From assembly GCF_030272615.1 (NCBI RefSeq), contig NC_081406.1, positions 231,808,396-231,872,395 of the forward strand: a DNA stretch of 64,000 nucleotides. Direction: 5' to 3'. The position numbers and the translations under genes are program-made. Of this stretch, positions 24,738 through 36,350 are shown piece after piece. Origin of the DNA: Cryptomeria japonica. Its lineage: Eukaryota; Streptophyta; Pinopsida; Cupressales; Cupressaceae. Position 1 is the first letter of the stretch. Each line of letters begins with the position of its first letter. Below the pieces are notes generated by a model. That model was given only the letters and a program-made list of their open reading frames with translations, made no database searches and was not told where the DNA came from.

Positions 24738-24805
24738 AATATATATGGAATATAACATTTAAGAGGAAATGTCACTTATACTTTAAGTTATATTCCATAT
24801 ATATT
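24738..24805. repeat. Perfect 19-bp inverted repeat (hairpin)
   Basis: AATATATATGGAATATAAC at 24738-24756 is the exact reverse complement of 24787-24805; the loop is 30 bp. It is isolated inside the LARD, and no target-site duplication typical of a MITE was found. Confidence 0.75.
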
Positions 24806-26689
24806 GTCAGGATGTTTGAGAGGGGTTTCGGACCTCTAGGAGTTATAATGCAAAATCTAGTGTCTGGAAGATCTTCCAAATTTCAGACTTAGTCAAATTT
24901 CAGGGCATTTCAAGATCAGGATTGTAAAAATTGTAACCAAGATTATAATTTAGGCTTGTGAAGCCCACCATGATGATTTGATTTTTTTTCTGCTAACTGA
25001 CTGTGTGCAGGTTCTAACATTTTTATGTAGGAACAAAAGGAATTAGTCTAGTTTTCTTTGCTTTCTTTCAAAGTTAGTAAAAAGAACTCACCTTTCTTTT
25101 TTTGCAAAAGCTTAAAATAAACCTCATCATTTCATTTGGATGCATAAAATGAACTTCATGCCTTCCTTTTTGGTGTTTTAAAAGAAAATTCATCTTTCTT
25201 TATTGCATGGTAAAAAGAACAACAAAGCAAACCTTTCATTCCTGCAAGTTAGGAAAAACACTTCATTTTGGAAGCTCTAAAAAGAACAAGCAAATTTACT
25301 TTTAGCAAGGTTAAAACAAACTTCACCTTCCTTTGGTGTTTAAAAGGATTCACTTCATTTTGCAAAGTAAAAGAACCTCATCTTCATTTTGTGCAAGGCA
25401 AAGAGGGAAAGTTTTCCCCTATCGACATTAATTTTGTTGACCAAAAATCACGATTTACTTTGTTGACCATGTTTATTTTTCAAAGGTTTTTGGAAATGCA
25501 CATTTTGCTATGAAGGGTTAAAAAGAACATCATGCTTGTTGGAGCAACATCTCCAAATAGAAGTTAGCAAATCATTGTTTTGAAGGCTAAAAAGAACAAC
25601 TTGATTGCCTTGTCTCGAAAGTGGAAGGTATATGCTCTCCCCATAACTGGGTGACCAAAAAGCCAAACCACTCTTAAGCTTTCTGTACTTCAAGCATTTA
25701 CATCCTTTAGCAGGCCTGCCTACCCGAGGGATTGAAAAACTCTTAAAGCCATTCTTTGGCTGGTGTGAAGGGAACGACCTAAGTGGGGAATGACTTTGAC
25801 GCCAAGTATTCCAACCCACTATAATCAAAAGTGAAAAGTGATGAAAGTCCTTTTCAACGGTTGCGCGCAGCAATTAGCCTTCCCCCAGTATCCTTGAGAT
25901 ACGTAAAGCCTTTGTTCTAAAGGTTGGGAAGCCTCCTGAGGGAGTTTATCACTGACGGCCGAACAGAAAGCCTGATTACGAACCATAGAATTAGAAAATT
26001 TGAACCGAGTCAGTTGCCAAACATTGGCAATATCATAGTGCAAGGGTGGGGAAGAATCCACCCCCAAGATTACTCACCATATATCTCCCAAGATAACTAC
26101 TCAATTGTGAAGCAATTCACTTTTAGTTAATTTCTGGCAAAAGGAAAAAAAATGGGCGCCCTCTAGGGGGTGACAAGGCTGTTTGAGTTGACAGAGTATC
26201 GAGACTAGTGGGCTATGATATTGTCAATGACCTTTGAATAAAGAGTCTATCTGATGTGTCTTTTGTTGTAGATCAAACCAGTGATAACATCAAGGATTTG
26301 AACACATCCTCAAAAGAATATACACTCAATGTTTAGCATTAGGATGATCATTATCTTCATGTGTGCTATGTATTCTTGTCACAAATGTTAAAATATCTTG
26401 CAAAGTATCCAACAATCAAACTCAAAAGTCAGTTCAAACAAGGAAGAAGCATAAAGAGGAGAAGATTTCCATATCCAACAAAACATCTTTTGAGATGGTT
26501 ATCAACATTTCAACTATCTTTAGGAAAGACTTTCATCCAACAAGATTAGGGGAATATCAAACCAAGTGATCAAGAATTTATCTATTCGACATAGTAAGCT
26601 TGAGTATCCAAAAAGAAATCATCCATCAAAATCACAAGTGTTAAAAATTCCAAAAATCACAGAAAAACAACCAAGTCAAAATATATCAG
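24806..26689 (+). other. LARD internal non-coding region, 5' part
   Basis: 25030-25570 consists of loose repeats in which AAAGAAC and TTCATTTTG-like words alternate. 25620-26160 has a more balanced composition with a few frames of 60-120 codons on both strands, none resembling a known domain. Nothing supports a gene. Confidence 0.5.
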
Positions 26690-27065
26690 AGCAGTTTAGC
26701 ACGTGAGAGCAACTTCTTAGCGCGTGGGGACCATCTTTTAGCACATTAAACCTTCACCTTAGCGCATTAAGTCTTAACATTAGCGCTTCATAGAAATCCA
26801 ATTCTAGCAGTTTCAAGTAGCATGTTTTGAAAACAGTTTAGCGCGTTGAAGCATCAACTTAGCGCGTGGAAGCCAAACTTTAGCGTGTAGGGTTTAACAG
26901 TTAGCGCATTGGTGACCCATATTGGTGCATGATCTTTTTGAACCAAGGCAAAAGAAAAATAAACCAGTTAGCGCGTATCAGGGGCAGCATAGCGCGTGGA
27001 GTCTTTTCTCTAGCGCGTTGAGAATTTTTTTTAGCGCATCTAGTCTCTGGCTTAGCGCATGGTCA
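26690..27065 (+). repeat. Periodic TAGCGC motif array, LARD cluster B
   Basis: About 15 occurrences of TTAGCGCGT or TTAGCGCATT and near variants, again 20-25 bp apart. It is separated from cluster A by about 2 kb and has the same strand sense. Confidence 0.8.
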
Positions 27066-27737
27066 AAACTCAGAAAACCAGAGAGCAAAACAAGCCTTTC
27101 TAGATAAAGTTTTCAAATTTCTTGAGTATCCTTTCAGGTCCAATATCAAATGCAATCACAAGAAATCAAATCAAAACACCAGAGAAATCATTTCCAAATC
27201 AAACAAGTCAGTCTTACAACAAAAGTTGTCAAATCCAAAACTAGCTAAAGATAATACTTTATCCTATCAAAATCAGGTATTATCATCACCTTGATCAAAA
27301 GGTCCATCATCTAAAGGATTCTATCAAACAACATACCAAGTTTAAACCTTAAGTTGTCAAATCAAGTTTCCATATCGGGAGACTTTATCCATATCATTTG
27401 ACACACTTTGTCATGAGGGGGCATCTAAACCTTCATTTGATAAAAGTAGACTTAAGTTTTCAAACAAAGTATCTCAATCCAAACATCGAAGTAAACTATT
27501 GGTCATTCGTGTATGACCACTCCTCATATTTTGAGAAGAACAAGTCTTTATCAAAAAACTAAGTTAAAGAAGAGACAACCTAGTCCTAAGACCCTTATCA
27601 ACAGGAGTAAATTTCTCTAGTCAACCTATCAAAAACATCAACTTTGATCATTCATATGACCATTCATTATCAAACCAAAAAAAAGGGAAACTCAGTCAAA
27701 GGAAATAAGTCCTAACATAAATCAAGATCACAATATC

Positions 27738-28235
27738 ATGACTTCCCAATCTGATCCCATCTTCGATCAAGATCCCACCTGTCAAGAATCTTATGATGAT
27801 CCCCTAATCTTTTGGTATTCCATCCACGATGACCCCCTTTCATCTCAAGAGCCGAGTCCCATTCAACATCCATCTCTTAAGCAAAATCATGATATCCCTT
27901 CCATCTCCTCCACTATTCTAATTCAAAATCAAGAGAAAAGCACAAACTCAAATGATCCTACTCCAAGTCAAGATCAAGATCAAGGAATGTCTTCATCCTC
28001 CAAATCTATCTTAGGTCCTTTCATTCCAAAGTCAATCTCTTCATCCTCCAAATCTATCTTAGGTCCTTTCAATCCAAAGTCAAACTCTTCTTCTTCTAAA
28101 TCTATCTTAGGTCCTTTCATTCCACAATCAAACTCTCCATCCCTTTCATCCATCTTGGGTCCTTACCTCCCTCCATCCACCAATCCATCACCTCAAATGA
28201 TCCATAAGAAAGATAAACGAGGAGCACATCTTTGA
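27738..28235 (+). other. Hypothetical Ser/Pro-rich ORF with 16-residue repeats, in the LARD
   Basis: An open frame of 165 codons. The first half is Asp/Gln/Pro/Ser-rich. The second half repeats a unit close to SSSSKSILGPFIPKS three to four times, encoded by a 48-bp DNA repeat at about 27988-28170. It resembles no gag or pol domain. The frame may be kept open by the repeat length alone (48 is a multiple of three). If it is translated it could be a remnant of a structural protein, but nothing shows this. Confidence 0.35.
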
Positions 28236-28378
28236 AATTCTTTCAACCATCTATCTAAACATCTTTCCAAAACTATTCTTCTATCATTTCCTCCATCTAT
28301 TTAGGGTCCTTCTGTCCCAAAATTCAATTTTCCTCCATCTCTTCATCACTTCTCAAGTACCAACACTCATCCTGAAAA

Positions 28379-30011
28379 TGTGTAGGGGAAAAAGCGAGAA
28401 TAGGCCAACATGCCCTAATCTCACTTTCAACCACACACTTGTGGAATACGAAAGAGCCTAGAGGTATCACACAATTGGCTACTTCTTTTTGTGGAAGAGA
28501 GAGCCACGGGCTACCTATTAGGATTTCTATTCCTTTGTTGCAAATGATAGATAAAATGATGCAAGTTCAACTACTAGCCCTAGAGTGCAAGTATGAACTA
28601 GTAACAAGATTGCAAGATTGAGATTAAGTGATGAAAAGCTGTAAACAAAAAGATAAAAGGAGAATGCAGATGTGTACCTGGGGTTAAAATCTAAGTGGAA
28701 ATGTTCGGGTCGGGGGCGCTGGCGCCACTGTCCTGATTCTGCTCCTGAAACTGCTCCTGAGACTGCTGTTTGGTAACCTGAAAAAGCTGTCTGAAACTTG
28801 CTGTCTGACAGAAGGACCAGGGCGCCCAGCGCCCTTGTCCTGGCAGGACTAGGGCGCCCCACGCCCCTGTCCTAGCTTTCTGGGTTGGAATTTGGTGTGA
28901 AGTTCTGTCTCGATCCACTTCCGTCAGATCTGCAACTTGCGACGTCCTTCGAATGTGGAAATCTGCACTTATATCTGAAAAGGGTTGTAGGTGGCTATAT
29001 AGGGTTTTGCCTTAGTCAAACCCTCGCTTTGGTGATTTCCACCTCCACGAATAGCCAAGTTCTATAGTAAAAGTTGTGTGTGCAGACCTTGTGTGTGTGC
29101 AAGATCCTAAAATGAAAGTAAGCAAACTAGAGCAACCTAGAAAGTAAACCCTAATTGCTTGTAAATGATAATGTAAATGTTCCAAATCAAGATGCAAAGT
29201 GATCTAAAGAATGATTACAAATGATATAATGAGGCTTATGCAAAGACATGAAAACAACATGAAATCATACCCAACCCCAAGGGAGGGGTACAAGCCAATC
29301 TTCAGTCGGTGATCCCCTATTGCTCTTCAATGTCTTCAAAGCCCTAAATGGATGAATGAAATTGATGAATGCTTGATGGATGGATGTTTAATGTTGTTGA
29401 AGTCTTCAAAGATCTGCTCTTTCGTTGCATAGAAGGCCCCTGAAAACCAAAATTCCCCCCCTTCAAATGAAGAAAGAGAGCTCTTATATATGAAACCCTA
29501 GGTCTTAATTTCAACTTTTGGCCGACCTAGAGATTGAATCTCCTGCCAATTTCTTGGGGTTAAGCTTTATTTTATGATTGGATCGTGCTCCTAAAATTTT
29601 GGGAAAAATGTCCGGGACCATGTGCACGCCGGGCGCCATGGTCCCTACAACTTTTCACCAAATTTTCAGGGCCGTCGGATATGATGATTTTAGAGTGAAT
29701 CCCAAAGTTACAGGTGATTTCGAGATGTTGAGACCCCCGAAATCAAGCCCCCAAGTTCAAAATAGGACCTAATTAGGGTTTTTGATTAAATGATGTATTG
29801 GAAGAATAAAATGAAAGGGGCACACTTTAATGAAAAGGGGCCAACTTTATGATATGGGAGATGATAAAATAGAACCTTAGACCTAATTAATTTAATTAAT
29901 TAAGTGCTAAAGGGGAAATGTAATGCAAAATGCAAAATGCGCCAAGGTGGGTGCTAAACTAGGTGTGAAATTGTACCACCCTAGCAAGTGCGTACAATTT
30001 ACGACGCTACA
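28379..30011 (-). mobile_element. Solo LTR nested inside the LARD
   Basis: Starts TGTGTAGGGG and ends ACGACGCTACA, with TG...CA ends. The target-site duplication GAAAA is perfect (28374-28378 and 30012-30016). Length 1633 bp. Orientation is taken as minus because the minus strand opens TGTAGCGTCGTAAATTG and has a TATATAAGAGCTC promoter-like sequence near 29481-29491, similar in layout to the TATA region of the LARD LTR. An internal GGCGCC-rich patch (about 28700-28870) is unusually GC-rich. No other part of the parent element is present. Confidence 0.88.
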
Positions 30012-30016
30012 GAAAA

Positions 30017-31345
30017 CATTTCTATCTATCCTTGCACAAATCTTCAAACATTCTATCTATTATCCAACACCTCTTTTCTATCCTTCCATCCCTTTCATTC
30101 AATCCTTCACATAAAATCTTTCATCTATGAGATAGGTGTTTGTGTCATTTTGTCACATACTTGACCATGCTCGAATCTAATGTTCAGTCCTTTTCCTAGA
30201 TATCTATTCATGAAATGCTTTAGAATCTGAGGTTGTTCCTCTTTAACATTTTCTTTTGGTTGGGATACACACTCAATCTAGAAAAGAACCACTTATCGTA
30301 TCTTGGTACCAACATCTTTTGATTACTATATCTCATACACTTAATCGATTGCTCTAAATCATTGTGATCTCTTAAATTGAAGACATGGCTAGTGAAAAAT
30401 CTTAAATCTTGCTTCAGTGCCACTGTAATTATCAGACCCATGTAAGTTTCATCACTTACAAGCCAATGCAAGATAAATAAAGAGAAAAAAAGAAATATCA
30501 AAAGCATGAGCAAGAAAATGAATATCAAGAAAAGCAAAATGCAATGAAATGCAATATCAAAATGATTGGCTATGGGAACATGCAAGTAATTCCATCAGGG
30601 CTATGGACGCCTGGCTAGCAATGGAGCAATATTTGTGAAATTACAACGATAACCTCATCGGGGCTATGGATGCTCACTGGCAGCGAGGCTCTATCCAAGA
30701 TGCTTTTGAAGTCAAGGTAACTCATGTAGCTAGCCATGCTGGATTCTGAAGATTACAATGATCATATGAGCCAGAATAAACCCACTTGCACACACATGGG
30801 TAATCAAAGACTAAGTACCTTGATCCAGTTTGGGATTCTTATTCCCTTTTGAGTCTGCTTCCTAGTTGCTAGAAATGTTCAGTTGAATTTTCCAGAGGTT
30901 CCAAGTGTGGGTTGGGTCTCTATCTTTGAAAAGTTCAGAAACACTTATTCAGATGGTGCTAAATACTATGACAATCTTACATATCACCTTTTTGCAAATA
31001 GAAACCTCTATGCTTGGGGGCAAAGTTCATCCACTCTATTCTTCCTACCATATCTACCATTTCCTCTAATCCATATCCTTTATCCTATCTATTCATTTCT
31101 TCTATCATCCAATTCTTTCTACAATCTTGCTTCACTCTAATTCATATCTATCTATCCTATCTATTCATTGCTTCCATCATCCAGTGCTATCTATATCCTA
31201 TCTCTATCCATATCCCCTTTTTCATCCTTGATCTTGATCAAAACTATGGACAACAAATCTATTTCCACCTCAATGGTTCAGTCATCCATTCATCCATTCC
31301 TTGTCTTAATATACATTGGGGCAACCAAATACATCTTTCTTCTAA
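30017..31345 (+). other. LARD internal non-coding region, 3' part
   Basis: AT-rich sequence with no recognisable coding region. A phrase GGGCTATGGA is repeated at about 30598 and 30660 in similar contexts. 31020-31240 is a run of CTATC/ATCC low complexity. Confidence 0.5.
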
Positions 31346-31466
31346 TCCAAAAACTCAAAAAAATCAAAATATCCAAAAACTCAAAAAAATCAAAATATCC
31401 AAAAAATAAAAAAAATCAAAATATCCAAAAACTAAAAATCAACAAAATAAAAAAAATCAAAGCATG
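31346..31466 (+). repeat. A-rich short tandem repeat
   Basis: A unit close to AAAATCAAAATATCCAAAAA, about 25 bp, recurs about four to five times. Confidence 0.7.
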
Positions 31467-31584
31467 AACACATGGACCATCCATCAAATCAGATCAACAA
31501 CAGGAAAACTCTCAAAGTCTACAATCAAACTTATCACATGTCTTGTTAATCAATTCATTACTTGAAATCAACATCAACATCAAA

Positions 31585-31842
31585 CATGTCTTATATAGGG
31601 ATAGGTACACTCGAAACCAGACAAATCAGTCTTATATGGGGTACTCACTCTTTGAAACCAGACATTCCTATCAATCATCAAGTCTTGATAATCAATCCAT
31701 CTATCAACATCAACATGTCTTATACAAGGATAGGTACACTTGAAACTAGACAGATCGGTCTTATACGAGGTACTCACTCTTTGAAACCAGACATTCTTAT
31801 CAATCATCAACCAAATCATAACAATGACATCAATCAGTATGA
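31585..31842 (+). repeat. Two-copy repeat of 129 bp
   Basis: The phrase CATGTCTTATA followed by GGATAGGTACACT starts at 31585 and again at 31714. Both copies contain GAAACCAGACATTC. The unit is related to the shorter repeats at 32950-33420 (shared CTTATA and GAAACCAGA words). Confidence 0.8.
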
Positions 31843-32949
31843 CTGCTGAATTTTGTTATAGTAAGCCTTATCTTTATCAATTGATCGAAATACATGTTTC
31901 ACAAATCATATTGTACATATCATATCCACCCATTTGAGGCATCACCAGAAATTCACAAATGCTTATCAATCTTGGACATACTTAGTGTAGTCACTGTCCT
32001 TGGTTTATCTGAAACAATTATCCAAATAATATCCCACCATGGCTTGGTGATTAGTGTACATATCCATATCAAATTAGTATCAACAACAAGGGGCAAAATC
32101 CTGACCTCGTTGGGGGCATTTCGCCTTCAAGATTTTCAACATCAGACCAAAAACGTAGCAAGACAACAAGGATCAAAACAACCAACAAATGACAATCGAC
32201 AATGCAAGAAGGCTAGACATCACGAACTTGAACTGATTTCAACTGAACAAAGATCTATTTGCAAGATGTTTTAATTGACAAGAATACATTCCAAATAGCA
32301 TGCATGCTTACTTATGGTTGTTAATTTTTGCTTATCATATCTCCTAAGTGACTCAAGGATGTCTTATGACTAGAGAAGCAAGGAAGGAATGTGATGTTTT
32401 ATTTGTCTTCTATCTGTGAGTGAAGTCTTTTACCATGCAAATTTGTCCTATGAAGAAATCAGGTGGCATATCGTTGAGGACATTTCGAATTTGTATGGGA
32501 TAAAGGTTAACTCTTGTATGTTTACGCAATCCGCACTCTGGTCATCTTGGTTCAATTATACCTTGACGCTTGTGCTATCTTGCAAAATCAAAAATCATGC
32601 AAATTTTTCTCAGGTCATTATGGTTCAATTATACCATTGTGCTTGTATAAATTTTCAACATATCCTAAACAAATCAATGCTCAATGATGATACCTACAAA
32701 GAAAGCAAACAACATATGGCTATATCAGATGGCAAATACAGAATGAGGATGCTACCAAAAACATAGTTGCATATCATTTTACAATTAGTTGCATATCATA
32801 TCATACATCTCATTTTCAAAATATCAAATATCATTCATCATTACATCCTTCATATGCATATCTATCACATCATCATGGAATTTTGCTTCACTTTCATATC
32901 TTCATCATTCTTCTAAACTATCTTCTATCATTCTTCCAAACTATCTTCT

Positions 32950-33420
32950 ATCATGTCTTATACAGGATGTATCTTTCCTGAAACCAGATGTTTTGATAAG
33001 CTCTTATACAGGATATATCATTCTTGAAACCAGATGTTTTGATCAGCTCTTATACCGGATATATCATTCCTGAAACTAGATGTTTTGATCAACTCTTATA
33101 CAGGATATATTGTTCCTGAAACCAGGCATTTTGATCGGTCTTATACAGGATATATCGTTCCTGAAACCAGACACTCGATCATCCATGTCTTATACAGGCA
33201 GTATCATTCTTGAAACCAGATGCTTGATCATCCATGTCTTATACAGGCGATATCATTCCTGAAACCAGACACTCGATCATCCATGTCTTATACAGGCAGT
33301 ATCATTCTTGAAACCAGATGCTTGATCATCCATGTCTTATATAGGCGATATCATTCCTAAAACCAGACGCTCGATCATCCATGTCTTATACAGGAGGTGT
33401 CATACTTGAAACCAGACTTG
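32950..33420 (+). repeat. Tandem array upstream of the LARD 3' LTR, about ten copies of 46-49 bp
   Basis: Each unit contains CTTATACAGG, then ATATCATTCCTGAAACCAGA or a close variant, then a variable spacer. The first copies use a TTTTGATCAGCT spacer and the later ones CTCGATCATCCATGT, so the array has two sub-families side by side. Such arrays in the region before the 3' LTR are known for Tat-type elements. Confidence 0.88.
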
Positions 33421-33511
33421 CTCTCATTCCAATCAATCTAATCAATCTTATCAAACCCATGCATGCCATCACTATCTACTCTTCTATCTTTCAAACAACA
33501 TTCTTCTTCTT

Positions 33512-33554
33512 TCGAGAGATCATTCATGCCTTGTGTGCACGAACGATCTCTCGA
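33512..33554. repeat. Perfect 10-bp inverted repeat
   Basis: TCGAGAGATC at 33512-33521 and GATCTCTCGA at 33545-33554, loop 23 bp. It lies 250 bp before the 3' LTR of the LARD. Confidence 0.65.
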
Positions 33555-33790
33555 GGGGGCATTATCATATCAAATATCAACATCGATTTCATATTAGTCT
33601 CATATCAACTTTTCATATCAAAACAATTCTTCATATCTGAGGCATCATCAATATCGCTCATCAAATCTGGGGCATCATATCAACTTTTCATATCAAATCA
33701 ATTTTTCATATCCACAACATCATATCGATCAAATTTTGACATCATATCTGACACATCATTTTCTTTGAATCAACATGTGCACACACATCA

Positions 33791-33808
33791 CTTCAAAGAG
33801 GGGCAAAA
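33791..33808 (+). other. Polypurine tract of the LARD
   Basis: TTCAAAGAGGGGCAAAA directly precedes the TG of the 3' LTR at 33809. It is nearly identical to the tract of the Tat-type element at 19677-19694. Confidence 0.8.
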
Positions 33809-35253
33809 TGTAGACGTATAAAAATGACCATATTCCTAAATGAATATTTTATGTTCATTTCTCTATTTAATTAAATCCAATTTAATTGAATTACCCGCAT
33901 TCCTCTATTTAATTAAGTAAATTACTCAATTTATTTAAATTAAACTCACTATACCATTTAATGAATAAATCATTTTATTCAATTAAATCCCCCCTATCCA
34001 CTTTTAATTAAATTCAAATTTAATTAAATAGTTATCCTAAATTGAATAAATCTAATTTATTTAATTTCCCCAAATTGCAACCAAATTGAATTAAATTAAC
34101 TTTATTTCAATTAAATCCTATTATCCCTCCATCCACTTGCATTTTCCTACATCTCCCACTTGCATTCTAAAACCTATTTCTAATCCCTTCTAGACTCTTC
34201 TAATCACTTCTAAATATCCTAACCCATCTTCTAAACTTTGTCACATCCCTAAGCAAGGGGAGGTCACTTCTCAAACCCTTAAAGTCTTTGATAACCATTA
34301 AAGGCTTCAAGTCTTCAACCACTTAATTTCCCAAAGTCTCCCAAACCATTAATGGTTAATTCAACCCTCTTACATGGTTAGAGACTTTTTGCCTAACTTA
34401 ACCTTCATCCAACCGAAGGGTCTCATCAAGCCTTTAATGCTTTGACCATGATTATCTCTTAATCATTTGCACAAGGGTTTATCCTTGGATTAACTCTTAA
34501 TCCAATGGGTAAGCCTAACTTAAGCTTAACCCTTATCTCTAGATAACCATAAGGTCTTCTCAGGCATTTAATGCCTCCAACCCCTTCTCTCAACCCAACC
34601 CTATGTTGACACTTGTCACCATTTCATTGGTGCAAATTGCAAACATGGATCCCCAACTTTCAAAATCAACCCTTGATTGAATCTTTCAATCCTGGCCATC
34701 CATTGCCCTGTTTTTGCTATAAATAGAGCTCTCATTCCTCCATTTTGAATATCCTTCAAATTTATAGTATCACACTTATGCTCAAATACATTCAAGCTTT
34801 CATATCATTTTTATGCTCATCATTTTAGCCTCTCTTTTAACTAGGATTTAGTCTAAATATGCATGTTTAGAATATTTTCTTTATCATTTAGCTCAATCAT
34901 AGACTAAATATATCATGTTAGGATAGTATTCATACTAACCTTGTCATCTTATAATCTAGTTTATTGCATTTCTAGAATCATGCATAGCTTAGGTTGCATT
35001 TCATTCTAAAATCTATCAAAGCATCCCTCGTTCTTGCATTTGCCATCCCTAAACCATTTTGCTCAGTGATCTGAGAGCAAAAATATTGGTTTGAGGGACA
35101 TTGTAAGATAGAGAACCATGGGACCCACCTTGGGAAGCTGAGTTATACTTCATGACTCCATAGCTTGCACCAAGAAGTCCTATGTGTGTGTAGACAAGTC
35201 TTTAAGAATATTTTCACATATTGAGTTCTATCGACCCGCTTTTCCCGCATACA
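33809..35253 (+). repeat. 3' LTR of the LARD
   Basis: 1445 bp, almost identical to 22728-24174, ending in CCCGCATACA and followed by the AGGAG duplication. Confidence 0.93.
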
Positions 35254-35258
35254 AGGAG

Positions 35259-36348
35259 TATACAAGATAAATAAAATGATGTTATTATCTTATTCATACA
35301 GATTCGTGTGGCCCTGCTAGAGTTAAACATTTTCAAGGTGATAGATATTTCATGCTAATCATTGATGATTATTCTAGAATGATGTGGGTTACTTTTCTGA
35401 GAGAAAAATCTGAAGCATTTGAAAAGTTTAAAATCTTTAAGGCTAAAGTGGAAACTGAGATAGGATTGAAGATTAAATGTTTGAGATCAGATCATGGTGA
35501 TGAATTTACATCTGGTGAGTTTAACAACTTTTGTGACAAGCATGGTATAAGAAGACAATTTTCTGCTCCCTAGACACCTCAATAGAATGGAGTTGTGGAA
35601 AGGAAGAACATAAGTATCTTGGATGCTTCTAGAACAATAATGATGGAAGCTAGTCTACTTCATATCTACTGGAGAGAAGCAATGAGCACAACAATTTATA
35701 CATTCAACATAGTACATATCAAAGGAGAAACTAGTATGACACCTTATGAATTATGGTTTGACAATACACCTACAGTTAAGTATTTCAGAATTTTTGGTAC
35801 TAAATGTTATATCAGGAGAGATGATATTATTGGGAAATTTGATCTTAGATGTGATGAAGACATATTTCTTGGTTATTCTAATGAAAGAAAAGCATATAGA
35901 TGTTATAACAAGAGATTGCAAAGAATTGTGGAGAATGCTAATGTCAAAGTAGATGAGCTAAATAGAATTCAAACTAGAGTTTATAAGAAGGAACCGACAG
36001 TGGAAATGATTATATTTGAACCGGTAGCACCTTTACCAGAACAAAGAGTTGAACCAGTTACTTCGGCAGTATCAGAGAATTCTACAGTAACAGAAGAACA
36101 AGAATGGGGAATAAAAAGTCAGAAGACTCATAGGTATGTGAGATTGAATCATTCAGAAGATCAGATCATTGGGGATAAGAGAAATGGAGTGATGACAAGA
36201 AGAAGATTGACAACTAATGAGGTATGTTTAATTTCACAAGTTGAACCAGTATCAGTAATTGAGGCATGTAAAGATGAATATTGGTTGAAAGCTATGGAAG
36301 AAGAATTAGATCAGATTGAGAAAAATAATACATGGACCTTGGTTCCTT
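35259..36348 (+). pseudogene. Copia integrase catalytic core and C terminus, broken
   Basis: Joins the strand-transfer domain cut by the LARD. From about 35300 it reads DSCGPARVKHFQGDRYFMLI, then LRSDHGDEFTSGEF, then NGVVERKN, so the D, D and E of the integrase triad are present. In-frame stops fall near 35572 and 35584, between the second D and the E. The C-terminal part ends at NNTWTLVP, followed by a TGA at about 36349. Confidence 0.88.
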
Positions 36349-36350
36349 GA

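Larger units (their letters stand above)
22728..35253 (+). mobile_element. LARD-like non-autonomous LTR element
   Basis: Two LTRs of about 1.45 kb (22728-24174 and 33809-35253) start TGTAGACGTATAAA and end CCCGCATACA. They are flanked by a perfect AGGAG duplication (22723-22727 and 35254-35258). The internal 9.6 kb (8.0 kb without the nested solo LTR) has a primer-binding site and polypurine tract but no recognisable gag or pol, which fits a large retrotransposon derivative (LARD). The two LTRs are about 99 percent identical by eye, so it is the youngest full element of the nest. It must have been moved by proteins from elsewhere; the primer site and purine tract match those of the Tat-type element in this window. 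Confidence 0.92.

Noticed and set aside
24738-24805. Hairpin considered as a complete MITE
   Set aside because: No flanking target-site duplication and the whole structure is only 68 bp, so a mobile origin is not supported.
25508-26130. Frames of 68-121 codons on both strands in the LARD
   Set aside because: Mutually overlapping, no domain similarity, and inside a retroelement leader.
28527-28918. Minus-strand frames of 111 and 75 codons in the GC-rich patch of the solo LTR
   Set aside because: They lie inside an LTR and overlap in different frames; no known protein resembles them.
32950-33420. Regularly spaced repeats resembling a CRISPR array
   Set aside because: Units are degenerate with related spacers, in a plant LTR element next to its polypurine tract; they are ordinary tandem repeats.
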